Shown here piece by piece: positions 36,744 to 44,474 of a stretch of DNA of 62,309 nucleotides. The first letter of the stretch is position 1, and each line of letters opens with the position of its first letter. The stretch spans positions 1-62,309 of the forward strand of contig NZ_JANAVP010000039.1 of the NCBI RefSeq assembly GCF_024213665.1. Reading direction: 5' to 3'. The notes below the pieces were generated by a model that was not told where the DNA came from, ran no database searches, and worked only from the letters and a program-made list of their open reading frames with translations. The stretch is from Streptomyces sp. A3M-1-3 (GTDB lineage: Bacteria; Actinomycetota; Actinomycetes; Streptomycetales; Streptomycetaceae). The position numbers and the translations under genes are program-made.

Positions 36744-37237
36744 TCAGACTGCCGTGGGCCCCGAGACCCCCCAGGTGTGGAGGATCCGGACATGGATCGG
36801 AAGCCGGTCGGCACCCTCCGCCGACCCGGCAGCGCCGGGGACGTAGACACGCTCCAGCCGGGCCAGATCACCCAGTGGTCCGAGGTCGACCCGGCCGCCG
36901 GCCCCGGCCGAGATACGCAGCTGCGTGAGCTCCGGGACGCGCCGGAGGTCGGGGACCTGGCCCCCTGGTACGAGAGCTCCAGTTCCCTGACCTGGGGGAA
37001 GAGTGCGCCGCCCGGGTGGGTGTCCAGCGACTGCGCGGCCACCTCCAGCAGCTGGAGGGTCTGTGCCTCCGCGAGGTCCTGCCAGTCGACAGCCGTCCGG
37101 GGACTGCTGTCCCTGCCCAGGCGCAGACCCTCCAGGCCGGCCCAGCGGCCGATGTCCCGGTAGCCGGTCTCCGGCGTGCCGGTCCGTACGAGGTCGAGCG
37201 TGCGCAGCGGCGCGTCCGGTGCGAGACCTACCGTCAT
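36744..37237 (-). pseudogene. Leucine-rich-type protein gene split by a one-base frameshift
   Basis: From ATG 37237 the frame encodes MTVGLAPDAPLRTLDLVRTG and LEGLRLGRDSSP through FPQVRELELSYQG. At a run of five G (near 36963) the coherent sequence moves to another frame and continues PDLRRVPELTQLRISAGAGG, DLGPLGDLARLERVYVPGAA and ends GVSGPTAV at the TGA (36744-36746). The distance is one base short of a whole number of codons, so a single G loss explains it; restored length would be about 164 aa. It looks like a leucine-rich or STM4015-like protein. It may be a genuine mutation or a sequencing error. Confidence 0.6.
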
Positions 37238-37733
37238 CCGTCCAGGACGAGCATCAAGTATGGGATGCAGTCGGCGCCTGTCCCCCCGAAACGGTCCCGT
37301 TTCGAGGCTCGGCTTAGTGAGGATCCGTGTGACCCCGGTCTCGAATCCGGGCTTTCCGGAGCGGGCCCGCGGTGACAAGGCGCACAGGCGTTTTGGGCGG
37401 TACTAGGCGGACTAGGAGGTCGTGCGCGGTGCGGCGGGGGGCCTCAGTCGGGGTGGTGTGGGGCTTCTGTGCCGACGCGGGCGAAGAGTCCGGATCCTTA
37501 CGTAGATATCCGGATACGCGGGCCGCGAGCTGCGGTTAAACCCCCTCCGCGGCATGAAATCATGGCGTCCGAATTGGGTGGATTTGGGTGTCAACAGTTC
37601 TTTATGCCCAGGGGACTTCTACGAACTTTGGTAGTAATAGGGGGGTTTGAGCCCGACGGGGAGCACGGGTTACCAATGTGAGGCCAGCCCGGCATGCGTG
37701 CCGGGTCCATTCATGCCCGGAGGTTCTCCCCGT
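37238..37733 (+). other. Long 5' region of the M23 peptidase gene
   Basis: This 496-bp stretch contains no gene I can support. The part from about 37500 to 37680 is AT-richer than its surroundings, and includes TTTATGCCC, TGGTAGTAATAGG and other A/T clusters, so the promoter and a long leader probably lie here. A hairpin CCCGGCA-TGCG-TGCCGGG occupies 37688-37705, directly before the ribosome site GGAGG (37719-37723). Some Streptomyces cell-wall hydrolase genes carry a c-di-AMP (ydaO) riboswitch; I looked for its conserved blocks and did not find them convincingly. Confidence 0.4.
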
Positions 37734-38456
37734 ATGTCGAAGCGCACCCTTTCCCTCAGCACCCGCCGCCCGTCCGCCCTCCGCACTCGTGCCGCCGTCC
37801 TGGCCGCGGGCATGGGTGCCTCGGTGGTGCTCGGGGCGGGCGTCGCGTTCGCCGATGACGCGGTCGCCTCCTCGAACGTCCTGGCCGCGCCGGCCGCCTC
37901 CATCGCCGCGCAGGCCGAGGCGCAGGCCAAGGCCGCCGCGGTCGCCAAGCAGGCGGCGCAGGCCAAGAAGGCCGCCGAGGTCAAGAAGGCCGCACTGGCC
38001 AAGAAGGCCAAGAAGGCCAAGAAGAAGGCGGCCAACCCCGCCTGGACCAACCCGGTCGCCAAGTACACCCTGAGCGCCAGCTTCGGCCTCGGCGGCAACA
38101 TGTGGTCGCAGAAGCACTCCGGCCAGGACTACGCGGTTCCGGTCGGCACCTCGGTGAAGGCCGCGGGCTCCGGCACCGTGGTCAAGGCCGGCCCGAACGG
38201 TGGCGGCGACGGTCCCGCGTACGGCAACGCCGTGGTGATCAAGCACTCCAACGGCAAGTACTCGCAGTACGCGCACCTGTCGAAGATCAAGGTGAGCATC
38301 GGCCAGAAGGTCAAGACGAACCAGCAGATCGCGCTCTCCGGCAACACCGGAAACTCCAGCGGCCCGCACCTGCACTTCGAGATCCGTACGACCCCGAACT
38401 ACGGCTCGGCGGTCAACCCGGTCGCGTTCCTGCGCAGCGCCGGCGTTCAGCTCTGA
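37734..38456 (+). CDS. Secreted M23 (LytM-type) peptidase
   Basis: Cell-wall endopeptidase, 240 aa from ATG 37734. A signal peptide with a twin-Arg-like start (MSKRTLSLSTRRPSALRTRA) ends near GVAFADD. An Ala/Lys-rich repetitive linker (AEAQAKAAAVAKQAAQAKKA and on) separates it from the C-terminal M23 domain. Zinc ligands are visible as HxxxD in KHSGQDYAVPVG and HxH in SGPHLHFEIRTT, and YGNAVVIKHSNGKYSQYAHL is intact. It cleaves peptide cross-links in peptidoglycan. The sigE-cseABC envelope-stress operon lies nearby, but a regulatory link is not shown here. Confidence 0.93.
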   Translation: MSKRTLSLSTRRPSALRTRAAVLAAGMGASVVLGAGVAFADDAVASSNVLAAPAASIAAQAEAQAKAAAVAKQAAQAKKAAEVKKAALAKKAKKAKKKAANPAWTNPVAKYTLSASFGLGGNMWSQKHSGQDYAVPVGTSVKAAGSGTVVKAGPNGGGDGPAYGNAVVIKHSNGKYSQYAHLSKIKVSIGQKVKTNQQIALSGNTGNSSGPHLHFEIRTTPNYGSAVNPVAFLRSAGVQL

Positions 38457-38480
38457 CGATCGGTTGACCGATTGTTCGAT

Positions 38481-38522
38481 GGCGACTTCGAGGACAGCCT
38501 TGCGCTTGTCCTCGAAGTCGCC
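38481..38522 (+). terminator. Terminator of the M23 peptidase gene
   Basis: GGCGACTTCGAGGACA (38481-38496) is perfectly complementary to TGTCCTCGAAGTCGCC (38507-38522) with a 10-nt loop. A TTTTG tail follows at 38530-38534. It lies 25 bp after the stop. Confidence 0.8.
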
Positions 38523-38561
38523 TTCGGCGTTTTGTCAGTGCCTCGTGCCGGCATCGAATAC

Positions 38562-38960
38562 GTGACGCATCTGGCTCATCTCAAGCAGCTGCGGCTCGCC
38601 AAGGACGCGATGGACCGCGACTGGGCCGAGCCGCTCGACCTGGACGCGGTCGCCGCGCACGCGGGCTACTCCCGCTACCACTTCGTCCGGGCCTTCAAGG
38701 CGGTGTACGACCCGGAGTCGGCGGAGGCGATGAAGACGCTGGTCTCCAAGGGCGTCCTCGGCGCCGGGGTGCTGGCCACCGACGACATCCACGGCGACTA
38801 CGAGAAGCTCAAGGCGCGCGGGGTGCAGTTCCTCCAGGAGCCGCAGGAGCGGCCGTACGGAACCGAGGCGATCTTCCGCGACGACTCGGGGAACTGGTTC
38901 TCCTTCACCCAGCAGCGCGAGGGGGGCGACCTCGACTTCGACAAGGACTGGGCCTGCTGA
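38562..38960 (+). pseudogene. Deletion chimera: AraC HTH start fused in frame to a VOC/glyoxalase end
   Basis: The 132-aa frame from GTG 38562 begins THLAHLKQLRLAKDAMDRDW and LDAVAAHAGYSRYHFVRAF, which is the first helix-turn-helix of an AraC-family regulator. At KAVYDPESAEAMKTLVSKG it switches to the middle of a VOC-superfamily protein (VLATDDIHGDYEKLKARGVQ, EAIFRDDSGNWFSFTQ). In related genomes an AraC gene is followed by a VOC gene. One in-frame deletion removing the second HTH and the first VOC half explains the fusion. The result lacks a complete domain of either kind and is probably non-functional. Confidence 0.7.
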
Positions 38961-38979
38961 CGAGAGCTGCGAGCGGCCA

Positions 38980-39010
38980 GGGTGTGTCCGGCATGATCGG
39001 CCGGACACCC
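38980..39010. terminator. Hairpin between convergent genes, a solo end of the dispersed element
   Basis: GGGTGTGTCCGGC (38980-38992) pairs with GCCGGACACCC (39000-39010), leaving a 7-nt loop. The core CCGGCATGATCGGCCGGAC (38988-39006) is the exact reverse complement of the left end of repeat copy A at 23566-23584. It lies between the chimera gene and cseC and could terminate both. Confidence 0.65.
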
Positions 39011-39012
39011 TC

Positions 39013-40323
39013 CTATTCCGGCAGCCGTACGACCGGGAAGCTTCCGGTGGTCGTCGGTGCGTGCTCGGGCAGCCACAGCACCGCGATCGCGCCGCCGGCG
39101 CCCGGCGCCGTGTCACTCTCCGGGCGGGCGGCGTTGCGGAAGGTCAGGCGCGCCCCCAGGACGCGCGCCTGGCCCGTGGCGATGGTCAGGCCCAGCCCGT
39201 GGCCGACGCCCGCGCGGTCGCTGCTGCCCGTGCGGAACCGGCTCGGCCCCTCGCGCAGCAGCGCCTCGGGGAACCCGGGCCCATGATCACGTACGCGTAC
39301 CACCCGGCCCTCCACGGTGACCTCGACCGGCGGCTTGCCGTGCTTGGCGGCATTGGCCAGCAGATTGCCGAGGATGCGCTCCAGCCGCCGCGGATCGGTG
39401 CTGACCCACGACTCGTGCACCACGCGCACGACCGCGTCCGGGTCCATCGTCCGCACCCGGCGGCTGACGAATTCGCCGAGCGCGACCTCCTGGAGCTCGG
39501 CCCGCTCGGAGGCGCTGTCCAGCCGCGCCACCTCCAGTACGTCCTCGACCAGCACCCGCATCGCCTGCGCCCGGTCCCGGACCAGCTCGGTGGGCCGCCC
39601 CGGCGGCAGCAGTTCCGCCGCCGTCAGCAGCCCGGTCACCGGCGTGCGCAGCTCGTGCGCGATGTCCGCGGTGACCCGCCGCTCCGCCTCCAGGCGCTGC
39701 TGAAGGGCGTCCGCCATGGCGTCCACGGCGCGTGCGAGGTCGTTCGTCTCGTCGCGTACGACGCCGCCGACCGCGTCCCGTACGCGTACGTCCGGGTCGC
39801 CCTGGGCGACCTTGCCCGCCGCGGTGGCCGCCTTGCGCAGCCGGCGGGAGATCTGGCCGCCGATGAGCACGCCGAGCGCGGAGCCGGCGAAGACGACCGC
39901 GACAGATCCGATGACCAGCGCCCGGTCCAGGTCCTTCATCACGTTCGCGCTGTCGGTGAAGCGGGTGTGCAGCGACAGGACCTGCCCGTTGCCCAGCGGC
40001 ACGGCGGCCCACACGTCGGGCGCACCGCTGTCGTGCTCCTGTACGTACGTGCCGCGGCGGCCCGACGTGGCCTTGTCCCTGAGCGCCCCGGGCAGCTCGG
40101 GATCGTTCAGTTTGGCGCCGAGCGGCGGCTTCTTCGCCGCCTCCGAGTTACGGGCGATGAACTGCACCCGCTCCAGCTGCACGTCACGGGCGTTGTCGAG
40201 CATCGAGACACGCGCGGCGTTGTGCACGACCAGGCTGAGGGCCACGGTGATCAGCGCGCCGACCGCGGCGATCGCGAAGCTGATCTTCCAGCGGATACCC
40301 GTGCGCAGGGCGAACCGCTTCAT
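39013..40323 (-). CDS. cseC: Sensor histidine kinase CseC of the cell-envelope stress system
   Basis: Membrane kinase of 436 aa that activates CseB on envelope damage, for example by cell-wall antibiotics. Transmembrane helices lie at about residues 12-33 and 135-158, framing an extracytoplasmic sensor domain. A HAMP domain follows, then the H-box VTADIAHELRTPVTGLLT, an N-box NLLANAAKHG and G-boxes VRDHGPGFP and GHGLGLTIA. The start overlaps the cseB stop by 4 bp. Order and identity match sigE-cseA-cseB-cseC of S. coelicolor as I know it. Confidence 0.93.
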   Translation of the reverse strand: MKRFALRTGIRWKISFAIAAVGALITVALSLVVHNAARVSMLDNARDVQLERVQFIARNSEAAKKPPLGAKLNDPELPGALRDKATSGRRGTYVQEHDSGAPDVWAAVPLGNGQVLSLHTRFTDSANVMKDLDRALVIGSVAVVFAGSALGVLIGGQISRRLRKAATAAGKVAQGDPDVRVRDAVGGVVRDETNDLARAVDAMADALQQRLEAERRVTADIAHELRTPVTGLLTAAELLPPGRPTELVRDRAQAMRVLVEDVLEVARLDSASERAELQEVALGEFVSRRVRTMDPDAVVRVVHESWVSTDPRRLERILGNLLANAAKHGKPPVEVTVEGRVVRVRDHGPGFPEALLREGPSRFRTGSSDRAGVGHGLGLTIATGQARVLGARLTFRNAARPESDTAPGAGGAIAVLWLPEHAPTTTGSFPVVRLPE

Positions 40324-41021
40324 GCCTTCAACTTGTAGCCGAAGCCGCGGACCGTCTCGATCCGATCCTGGCCGATCTTGGTGCGCAGCCGCTGCACATG
40401 GACGTCCACGACCCGGGTGTCACCGCCCCACCCGTAGTCCCACACCCGCTCCAGCAGCCGGTCGCGGGAGAGCACGGTGCCCGGCGCCGCGGAGAACTCC
40501 AGCAGCAGCCGCATCTCGGTCGGTGTGAGCGCCACCGGCGCGCCGCCCTTGCGTACCTCCATGCCCTCCGTGTCGACCTCCAGGTCGCCGAAGGACAGCG
40601 GCCCGCTCTCGCCCTGGCCGTCCGTGTCGCGCTGCCCGCCGGGCCCGCCCGCGTGTCCGAAGCGGCGCAGCACGGCCCGGATGCGGGCCACCAGCACGGC
40701 GCCGTCGAAGGGCTTGGTCACGTAGTCGTCGGCGCCGGCCTCCAGGCCCAGCACCACGTCGATCGAGTCGGCGCGCGCGGACAGCATGATCACCGGAACG
40801 GTCGACTCGTCCCGGATCCGGCGGCACAGGCTGACCCCGTCCAGGCCCGGCACCATCACATCCAGCAGCGCGATGTCCGGCCGGTTCGAGCGGAACGCCT
40901 CCAGGCCCGACAGCCCGTCCGGCATCGCGGTCACCCGGAAGCCGTCCCGCTCCAGCGCCAGCTGGGTGGCCTCACGGATGACGTCGTCGTCCTCGACGAA
41001 AAGCACATGAGTCTCGGCCAT
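40320..41021 (-). CDS. cseB: OmpR-family response regulator CseB
   Basis: DNA-binding activator of 233 aa that, when phosphorylated by CseC, drives the sigE promoter. The receiver domain has acidic residues in LFVEDDDVIREA, the phosphoacceptor Asp in IALLDVMVPGLDG and the Lys in DDYVTKPFDG. A Gly/Gln-rich linker of about 25 aa precedes the winged-helix domain with LTPTEMRLLLEFSAAPGTVL and VDVHVQRLRTKIGQDRIETV. The linker is longer than usual. It lies 9 bp after cseA and overlaps cseC. Confidence 0.94.
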   Translation of the reverse strand: MAETHVLFVEDDDVIREATQLALERDGFRVTAMPDGLSGLEAFRSNRPDIALLDVMVPGLDGVSLCRRIRDESTVPVIMLSARADSIDVVLGLEAGADDYVTKPFDGAVLVARIRAVLRRFGHAGGPGGQRDTDGQGESGPLSFGDLEVDTEGMEVRKGGAPVALTPTEMRLLLEFSAAPGTVLSRDRLLERVWDYGWGGDTRVVDVHVQRLRTKIGQDRIETVRGFGYKLKA

Positions 41022-41030
41022 CGGCTGCTC

Positions 41031-41669
41031 TCAGTCCTCCGACGGCGCGGCGGGCGGCTGCGCGCCGCCGTCGACCGCGTTGCTGTAGTCGTTGTGCACC
41101 CGGTCGACCTCGGTGAACTTCTCCCCCGACCAGCGGTACGTGATGATGTCCTCGCCGGACGGGAAGGCCACCGAGTCGCCTTTGGCGTACACCTGCTTGG
41201 TGAGCACCAGGTCGCCCCGGTCGATCTCCGCGTAGACCGGCGGCTCCTCGGCCGCAAAGACGTTCTCGTACGTTTCGCCCTCGGCGCGATATACGTACGT
41301 GCCCACGCCCACCGCGTCCGCGCACGACAGGACGTTGACCACGACGTCGTTGACCCCGTTCGCGGTGATCTTGCCGTACGAGACGTCGACCGGGTACTCG
41401 TCGGCGACACAGGGCTTCAGATCGCGCTTGACCGCCTCGCTGACCTCCGGGTCGTTCTTCACCAGCGACACCGCGTCGACCATCTGCAGAGCCTCGGAGG
41501 ACGGCGTCGTGGTGGGCGCGACCTTCGCCACCTGGCCGGAACGCGCCGCCCCCTCGTCGCGCACCCCGGCACCGCCCGTGGAGCAGCCCGCCACCAACAG
41601 GCCGGCGGCGGCGAGGCCGGCCGCTGCCGTGCCCGTCGCCGCCCGTGAGGCTCTGTCTAGGCCGCGCAC
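41031..41669 (-). CDS. cseA: CseA lipoprotein, negative modulator of the SigE pathway
   Basis: Predicted lipoprotein of 212 aa with lipobox LLVAGCS at about residues 23-29. In S. coelicolor CseA sits outside the membrane and dampens sigE expression. The body contains SSEALQMVDAVSLVKNDPEV and CVADEYPVDVSYGKITANGV, then beta-rich sequence ending in a Pro/Ala tail. Its start lies 13 bp inside the end of sigE in another frame, so translation is coupled. The family has little sequence signature; operon position decides the name. Confidence 0.88.
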   Translation of the reverse strand: MRGLDRASRAATGTAAAGLAAAGLLVAGCSTGGAGVRDEGAARSGQVAKVAPTTTPSSEALQMVDAVSLVKNDPEVSEAVKRDLKPCVADEYPVDVSYGKITANGVNDVVVNVLSCADAVGVGTYVYRAEGETYENVFAAEEPPVYAEIDRGDLVLTKQVYAKGDSVAFPSGEDIITYRWSGEKFTEVDRVHNDYSNAVDGGAQPPAAPSED

Positions 41670-42217
41670 CGCTCCCGCCCCTCGTTCCGCGCGGCGTGTT
41701 CACCGCGCTCCAGCGCCCGCGCATCCAGGTCGCGGCTCTCCAGCTCCTGGCGGAGCCGGGCCAGCGCCCGGTGCAGCGTGCTCTTCACCGTACCTGCCGA
41801 CATACCGAGCGCCGCAGCGGTCTCCTCGGTGCTCATCTGCTCCCAGTGTCGCAGCACGACCACGCTGCGCTGCTTGGGCGCCAGCACGCCGAGGATGTCC
41901 ATCAGAAGGGCGCGGTCGGCGCGCTGCTCGGTGCCGTCCTCGACGCTCGCGTCGGGCAGCTGCTCGGTGGGGACCTCTTCGAGCTTGCGGGCGCGCCACC
42001 ACTCGGTGCGGGTGTTGATCATCACCCGTCGGAGGTAGGCGTCGGCCAGGGACTTGTCCGCTATGCCGTCCCAGCGGCCGTACGTACGGGCGAGCGCGGT
42101 CTGCAGCAGGTCCTGGGCGTCGACGGGGTCCGGGACCAGACGACGGGCACTGCGCAGCAGCGCGTCCTGCCGGGTCCGTACGTACTCCTCGAACTCGAGC
42201 ACCTCGCCGTGCGCCAT
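41657..42217 (-). CDS. sigE: ECF sigma factor SigE
   Basis: Extracytoplasmic-function sigma factor of 186 aa that transcribes cell-envelope genes. Region 2 includes VLEFEEYVRTRQDALLRSAR, DPVDAQDLLQTALARTYGRW and YLRRVMINTRTEWWR; region 4 includes KQRSVVVLRHWEQMSTEETA and MSAGTVKSTLHRALARLRQE. There is no anti-sigma gene; in this system control is exerted by CseBC at the promoter. The start at ATG 42217 follows CGGAAA. The four genes sigE-cseA-cseB-cseC are all overlapping or within 10 bp. Confidence 0.95.
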   Translation of the reverse strand: MAHGEVLEFEEYVRTRQDALLRSARRLVPDPVDAQDLLQTALARTYGRWDGIADKSLADAYLRRVMINTRTEWWRARKLEEVPTEQLPDASVEDGTEQRADRALLMDILGVLAPKQRSVVVLRHWEQMSTEETAAALGMSAGTVKSTLHRALARLRQELESRDLDARALERGEHAARNEGRERCAA

Positions 42218-42346
42218 TTTCCGAACCGCCTCTGCTGCCGCCTCCGTGTTTACGGAGCTGAAGTTACGGAGGCGGTGTCACGAGGCTGTGCGGACCAGCC
42301 CTCGGTGGGCGCACGGCTGTCAGTAGGTTGTGTAACAGGACCGCGT
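42218..42346 (-). promoter_or_regulatory. sigE 5' region with repeated CTCCGT and alternative hairpins
   Basis: Read on the minus strand, CCGCCTCCGT (42275-42266) and ACGGAGGCGG (42247-42238) form a perfect 10-bp inverted repeat. A second CTCCGTAA copy at 42257-42250, 14 bp downstream of the first, competes for the same ACGGAG arm with a 4-nt loop. The two CTCCGTAA direct repeats could be a CseB site or part of a folded leader. I cannot place the -35/-10. Confidence 0.45.
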
Positions 42347-43294
42347 TCAACGATTTTTCATCGAGTTCTCAGCGAGTTCGTCGAGGTCCCGGCTCAGCGG
42401 CAGCCGGTATACCCCGCCCGGCAGCGGTTCCACGAGCCCGTCCGACACCAGCCCGTCCAGCGCCCTGGCCCGCTGCACCGGCTCGTCCCACACCGCGTCG
42501 AGCACCGACTGCGGCACCGGACCGACCGCCTCGCGCAGTACGGCGAGGAGCTTGCCGCGCACCTGCCGGTCCGTACCGGCGTACGTCTGGCCGCGCCGCG
42601 GCGGACCCTGGTGCGCGGGCTTGCCCGCCAGCCGCCAGGCGCACTGCTGCGCGATCGGGCAGCGCACGCAGTCCGGGCTCTTCGCCGTACACACCAGCGC
42701 GCCGAGCTCCATCGACGCGGCCGCCCAGCGGGCCGCCGTCGGCTCGTCCTCGGGCAGCAGCAGCCGGGCGAGCTTGCGCTCGGCGGCGGTGGTGGCGTTC
42801 GGCGGGTACTGGACACCGGTCGCGGCCCGCGCGAACACCCGCCGCACATTGGTGTCGAGCACGGTGTGCCGCTGCCCGTACGCGAAGGAGACGACGGCCG
42901 CGGCGGTGTACTCGCCGATCCCGGGCAGCGCGAGCAGCTGGCCGTGCTCGCGCGGTACGTCACCGCCGTGGCGTTCCGTTATCGCCACGGCCGCGCCGTG
43001 CAGCCGCAGGGCGCGCCGCGGGTAGCCGAGCCGACCCCAGGCGCGGACCGCCTCGCCGGGCGGCTCGGCCGCCAGGTCGGCGGGGCGCGGCCAGCGGGCC
43101 AGCCACTGCTCGTACACCGGGAGCACCCGGCTGACCGGGGTCTGCTGCAGCATGAACTCGCTGACCATCACACCCCAGGGGCCGGCCTCGGGGCGGCGCC
43201 AGGGCAGATCGCGCGCGTTCTCGTCGAACCACGCGATGACGGGGGCGTGGAGGGCGCTGGGGGCAGTCGTCGTGAGGGCAGTCATGGCAGTCAT
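42347..43294 (-). CDS. mutY: A/G-specific adenine DNA glycosylase MutY
   Basis: Base-excision repair enzyme of 315 aa that removes adenine opposite 8-oxoguanine. Motifs in order: LPWRRPEAGPWGVMVSEFML with QQT, helix-hairpin-helix LLALPGIGEYTAAAVVSFAY, catalytic Asp in HTVLDTNVRRVFAR, and the 4Fe-4S cysteines CTAKSPDCVRCPIAQQC. The C-terminal MutT-like domain is reduced to a helical stub, which is common in actinobacteria. It is upstream of sigE on the same strand and divergent from the gene at 43565. Confidence 0.93.
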   Translation of the reverse strand: MTAMTALTTTAPSALHAPVIAWFDENARDLPWRRPEAGPWGVMVSEFMLQQTPVSRVLPVYEQWLARWPRPADLAAEPPGEAVRAWGRLGYPRRALRLHGAAVAITERHGGDVPREHGQLLALPGIGEYTAAAVVSFAYGQRHTVLDTNVRRVFARAATGVQYPPNATTAAERKLARLLLPEDEPTAARWAAASMELGALVCTAKSPDCVRCPIAQQCAWRLAGKPAHQGPPRRGQTYAGTDRQVRGKLLAVLREAVGPVPQSVLDAVWDEPVQRARALDGLVSDGLVEPLPGGVYRLPLSRDLDELAENSMKNR

Positions 43295-43564
43295 GGCAGG
43301 ACCGATCCTGGCACGTTTCGCGTCGGAAGTGGCTCAGGGGCCGTCGTTGCGAGCGGCGCGAGCGGCATCGCGAGCGCGTGGTGGCGCGAAGGCGCGGGGT
43401 CGCACCCCGGGGTGCGCCCACCGGGCGATACCGGGGCGATACCGGTACCTCAGGAGCAACAGTGCGCTCTGCGGGGCCAGTTCCGTGATGATGATCCGCA
43501 AAACCTGGACGCAGGGCGGCATGTGGGGCGGGAGTTGGCGCCGATCTCTCGTACAGTTTGCGCC

Positions 43565-44347
43565 GTGGGATCTCTGCGCAATCCGATCGGGCCGCTTCCC
43601 TCCTCCATCTACTGGCGGCGGAGGGCCGTTGCGATGTCGCTCGTCGCGTTGCTCGGACTGCTGATCGTGTGGGTCGTCAGTTCCGGTGGCGGCAACGGCG
43701 ACAAGGACGGCGACCAGTCCGACGGCAAAGGCCCCGCCCCCTCGATCACTCCCGGCCCCACCGGATCGGGTCCCGCGATCAGTGAAGCCCCGGGTGGCCG
43801 CGACGAGTCGGGCGGCACGGGGGGCGGTGGCGGCGATGGCGGCACCGACGCCGGCGCCGGCGGCAAGAACGGCGACACACCGGTGGGCGGCTCGGCGAAC
43901 GGCGGCGGTGGTACGCCGGTGCGCGTACCCGTGGGCTCCAGCCTCCCCGACTGCACTGCGGGAGCAGTGCAGTTGACGCTGCGCAGCGTCAAGAACGCCT
44001 ACGAGCCGGGCGAGAAGCCGAAGTTCGAGCTGATCGTGAAGAACGTCTCCGGCGCCACCTGCAAGGTTGACTTCGGGCCGAAGGCCGCCGTGCTGACGAT
44101 CACCGAGGCGGGCGGCGACGACGAGGTGTGGTCCTCGGCGGACTGCCCGAGCGGTCCGGAAAGCGTGCTGTTCCGGGTGCCGGCGAAGAGCGGGATCACC
44201 CACCGGGTGGAGTGGGACCTCAAGCAGAGCGCGCCGCAGTGCGCGACCCCCCCGGCGGGCGCGGCCAAGCCGGGCACGTACCTGGTGGAGGCAAAGGTCC
44301 CCGGCCTGTCGGTGACGCCGGCCTCGTTCGTGCTGGAGAAGGACTAG
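43565..44347 (+). CDS. Membrane-anchored surface protein with Gly-rich linker
   Basis: Product of 260 aa from GTG 43565. One transmembrane helix (MSLVALLGLLIVWVVSS, about residues 23-39) acts as an uncleaved anchor, then a long Gly/Asp/Ser/Pro-rich linker (about 40-130), then a beta-rich domain (LTLRSVKNAYEPGEKPKFEL, TCKVDFGPKAAVLTITEAG) with paired cysteines, an Ig-like fold. TACAGT (43552-43557) just 7 bp before the GTG suggests a leaderless transcript, but no clear -35 is seen. Role unknown. The TAG stop lies in repeat copy B. Confidence 0.75.
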   Translation: MGSLRNPIGPLPSSIYWRRRAVAMSLVALLGLLIVWVVSSGGGNGDKDGDQSDGKGPAPSITPGPTGSGPAISEAPGGRDESGGTGGGGGDGGTDAGAGGKNGDTPVGGSANGGGGTPVRVPVGSSLPDCTAGAVQLTLRSVKNAYEPGEKPKFELIVKNVSGATCKVDFGPKAAVLTITEAGGDDEVWSSADCPSGPESVLFRVPAKSGITHRVEWDLKQSAPQCATPPAGAAKPGTYLVEAKVPGLSVTPASFVLEKD

Positions 44348-44474
44348 CCGGGCCGATCATGCCGGGCTCGCGTGCCCGCAGTGGCATCGGCCGCTCCGCG
44401 GCGGGCCGCGCCGCGTTGTCGTCGGTCGCCGATGTCCAGCTACCTCCCCCAGCTACCCCCAGGGGTGCCCCTAG
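44344..44474. repeat. Dispersed intergenic element, copy B (shortened)
   Basis: A 131-bp unit bounded by CTAG at both ends. Its left 100 bp is nearly identical to copy A (GATCATGCCGGGCTCGCGTG, GCGTTGTCGTCGGTCGCCGA), but the right arm is replaced by CAGCTACCCCCAGGGGTGCC. The left CTAG contains the TAG stop of the rightward gene (44345-44347) and the right CTAG contains the TAG stop of disA (44471-44473). Confidence 0.8.

Noticed and set aside
37238..37733. Possible c-di-AMP (ydaO) riboswitch before the M23 gene
   Set aside because: The conserved blocks of the ydaO class were not found; only a simple hairpin at 37688-37705 is clear.
43334..44203. Leftward open frame opposite the surface-protein gene
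   Set aside because: It is a high-GC antisense shadow without a ribosome site or family features.
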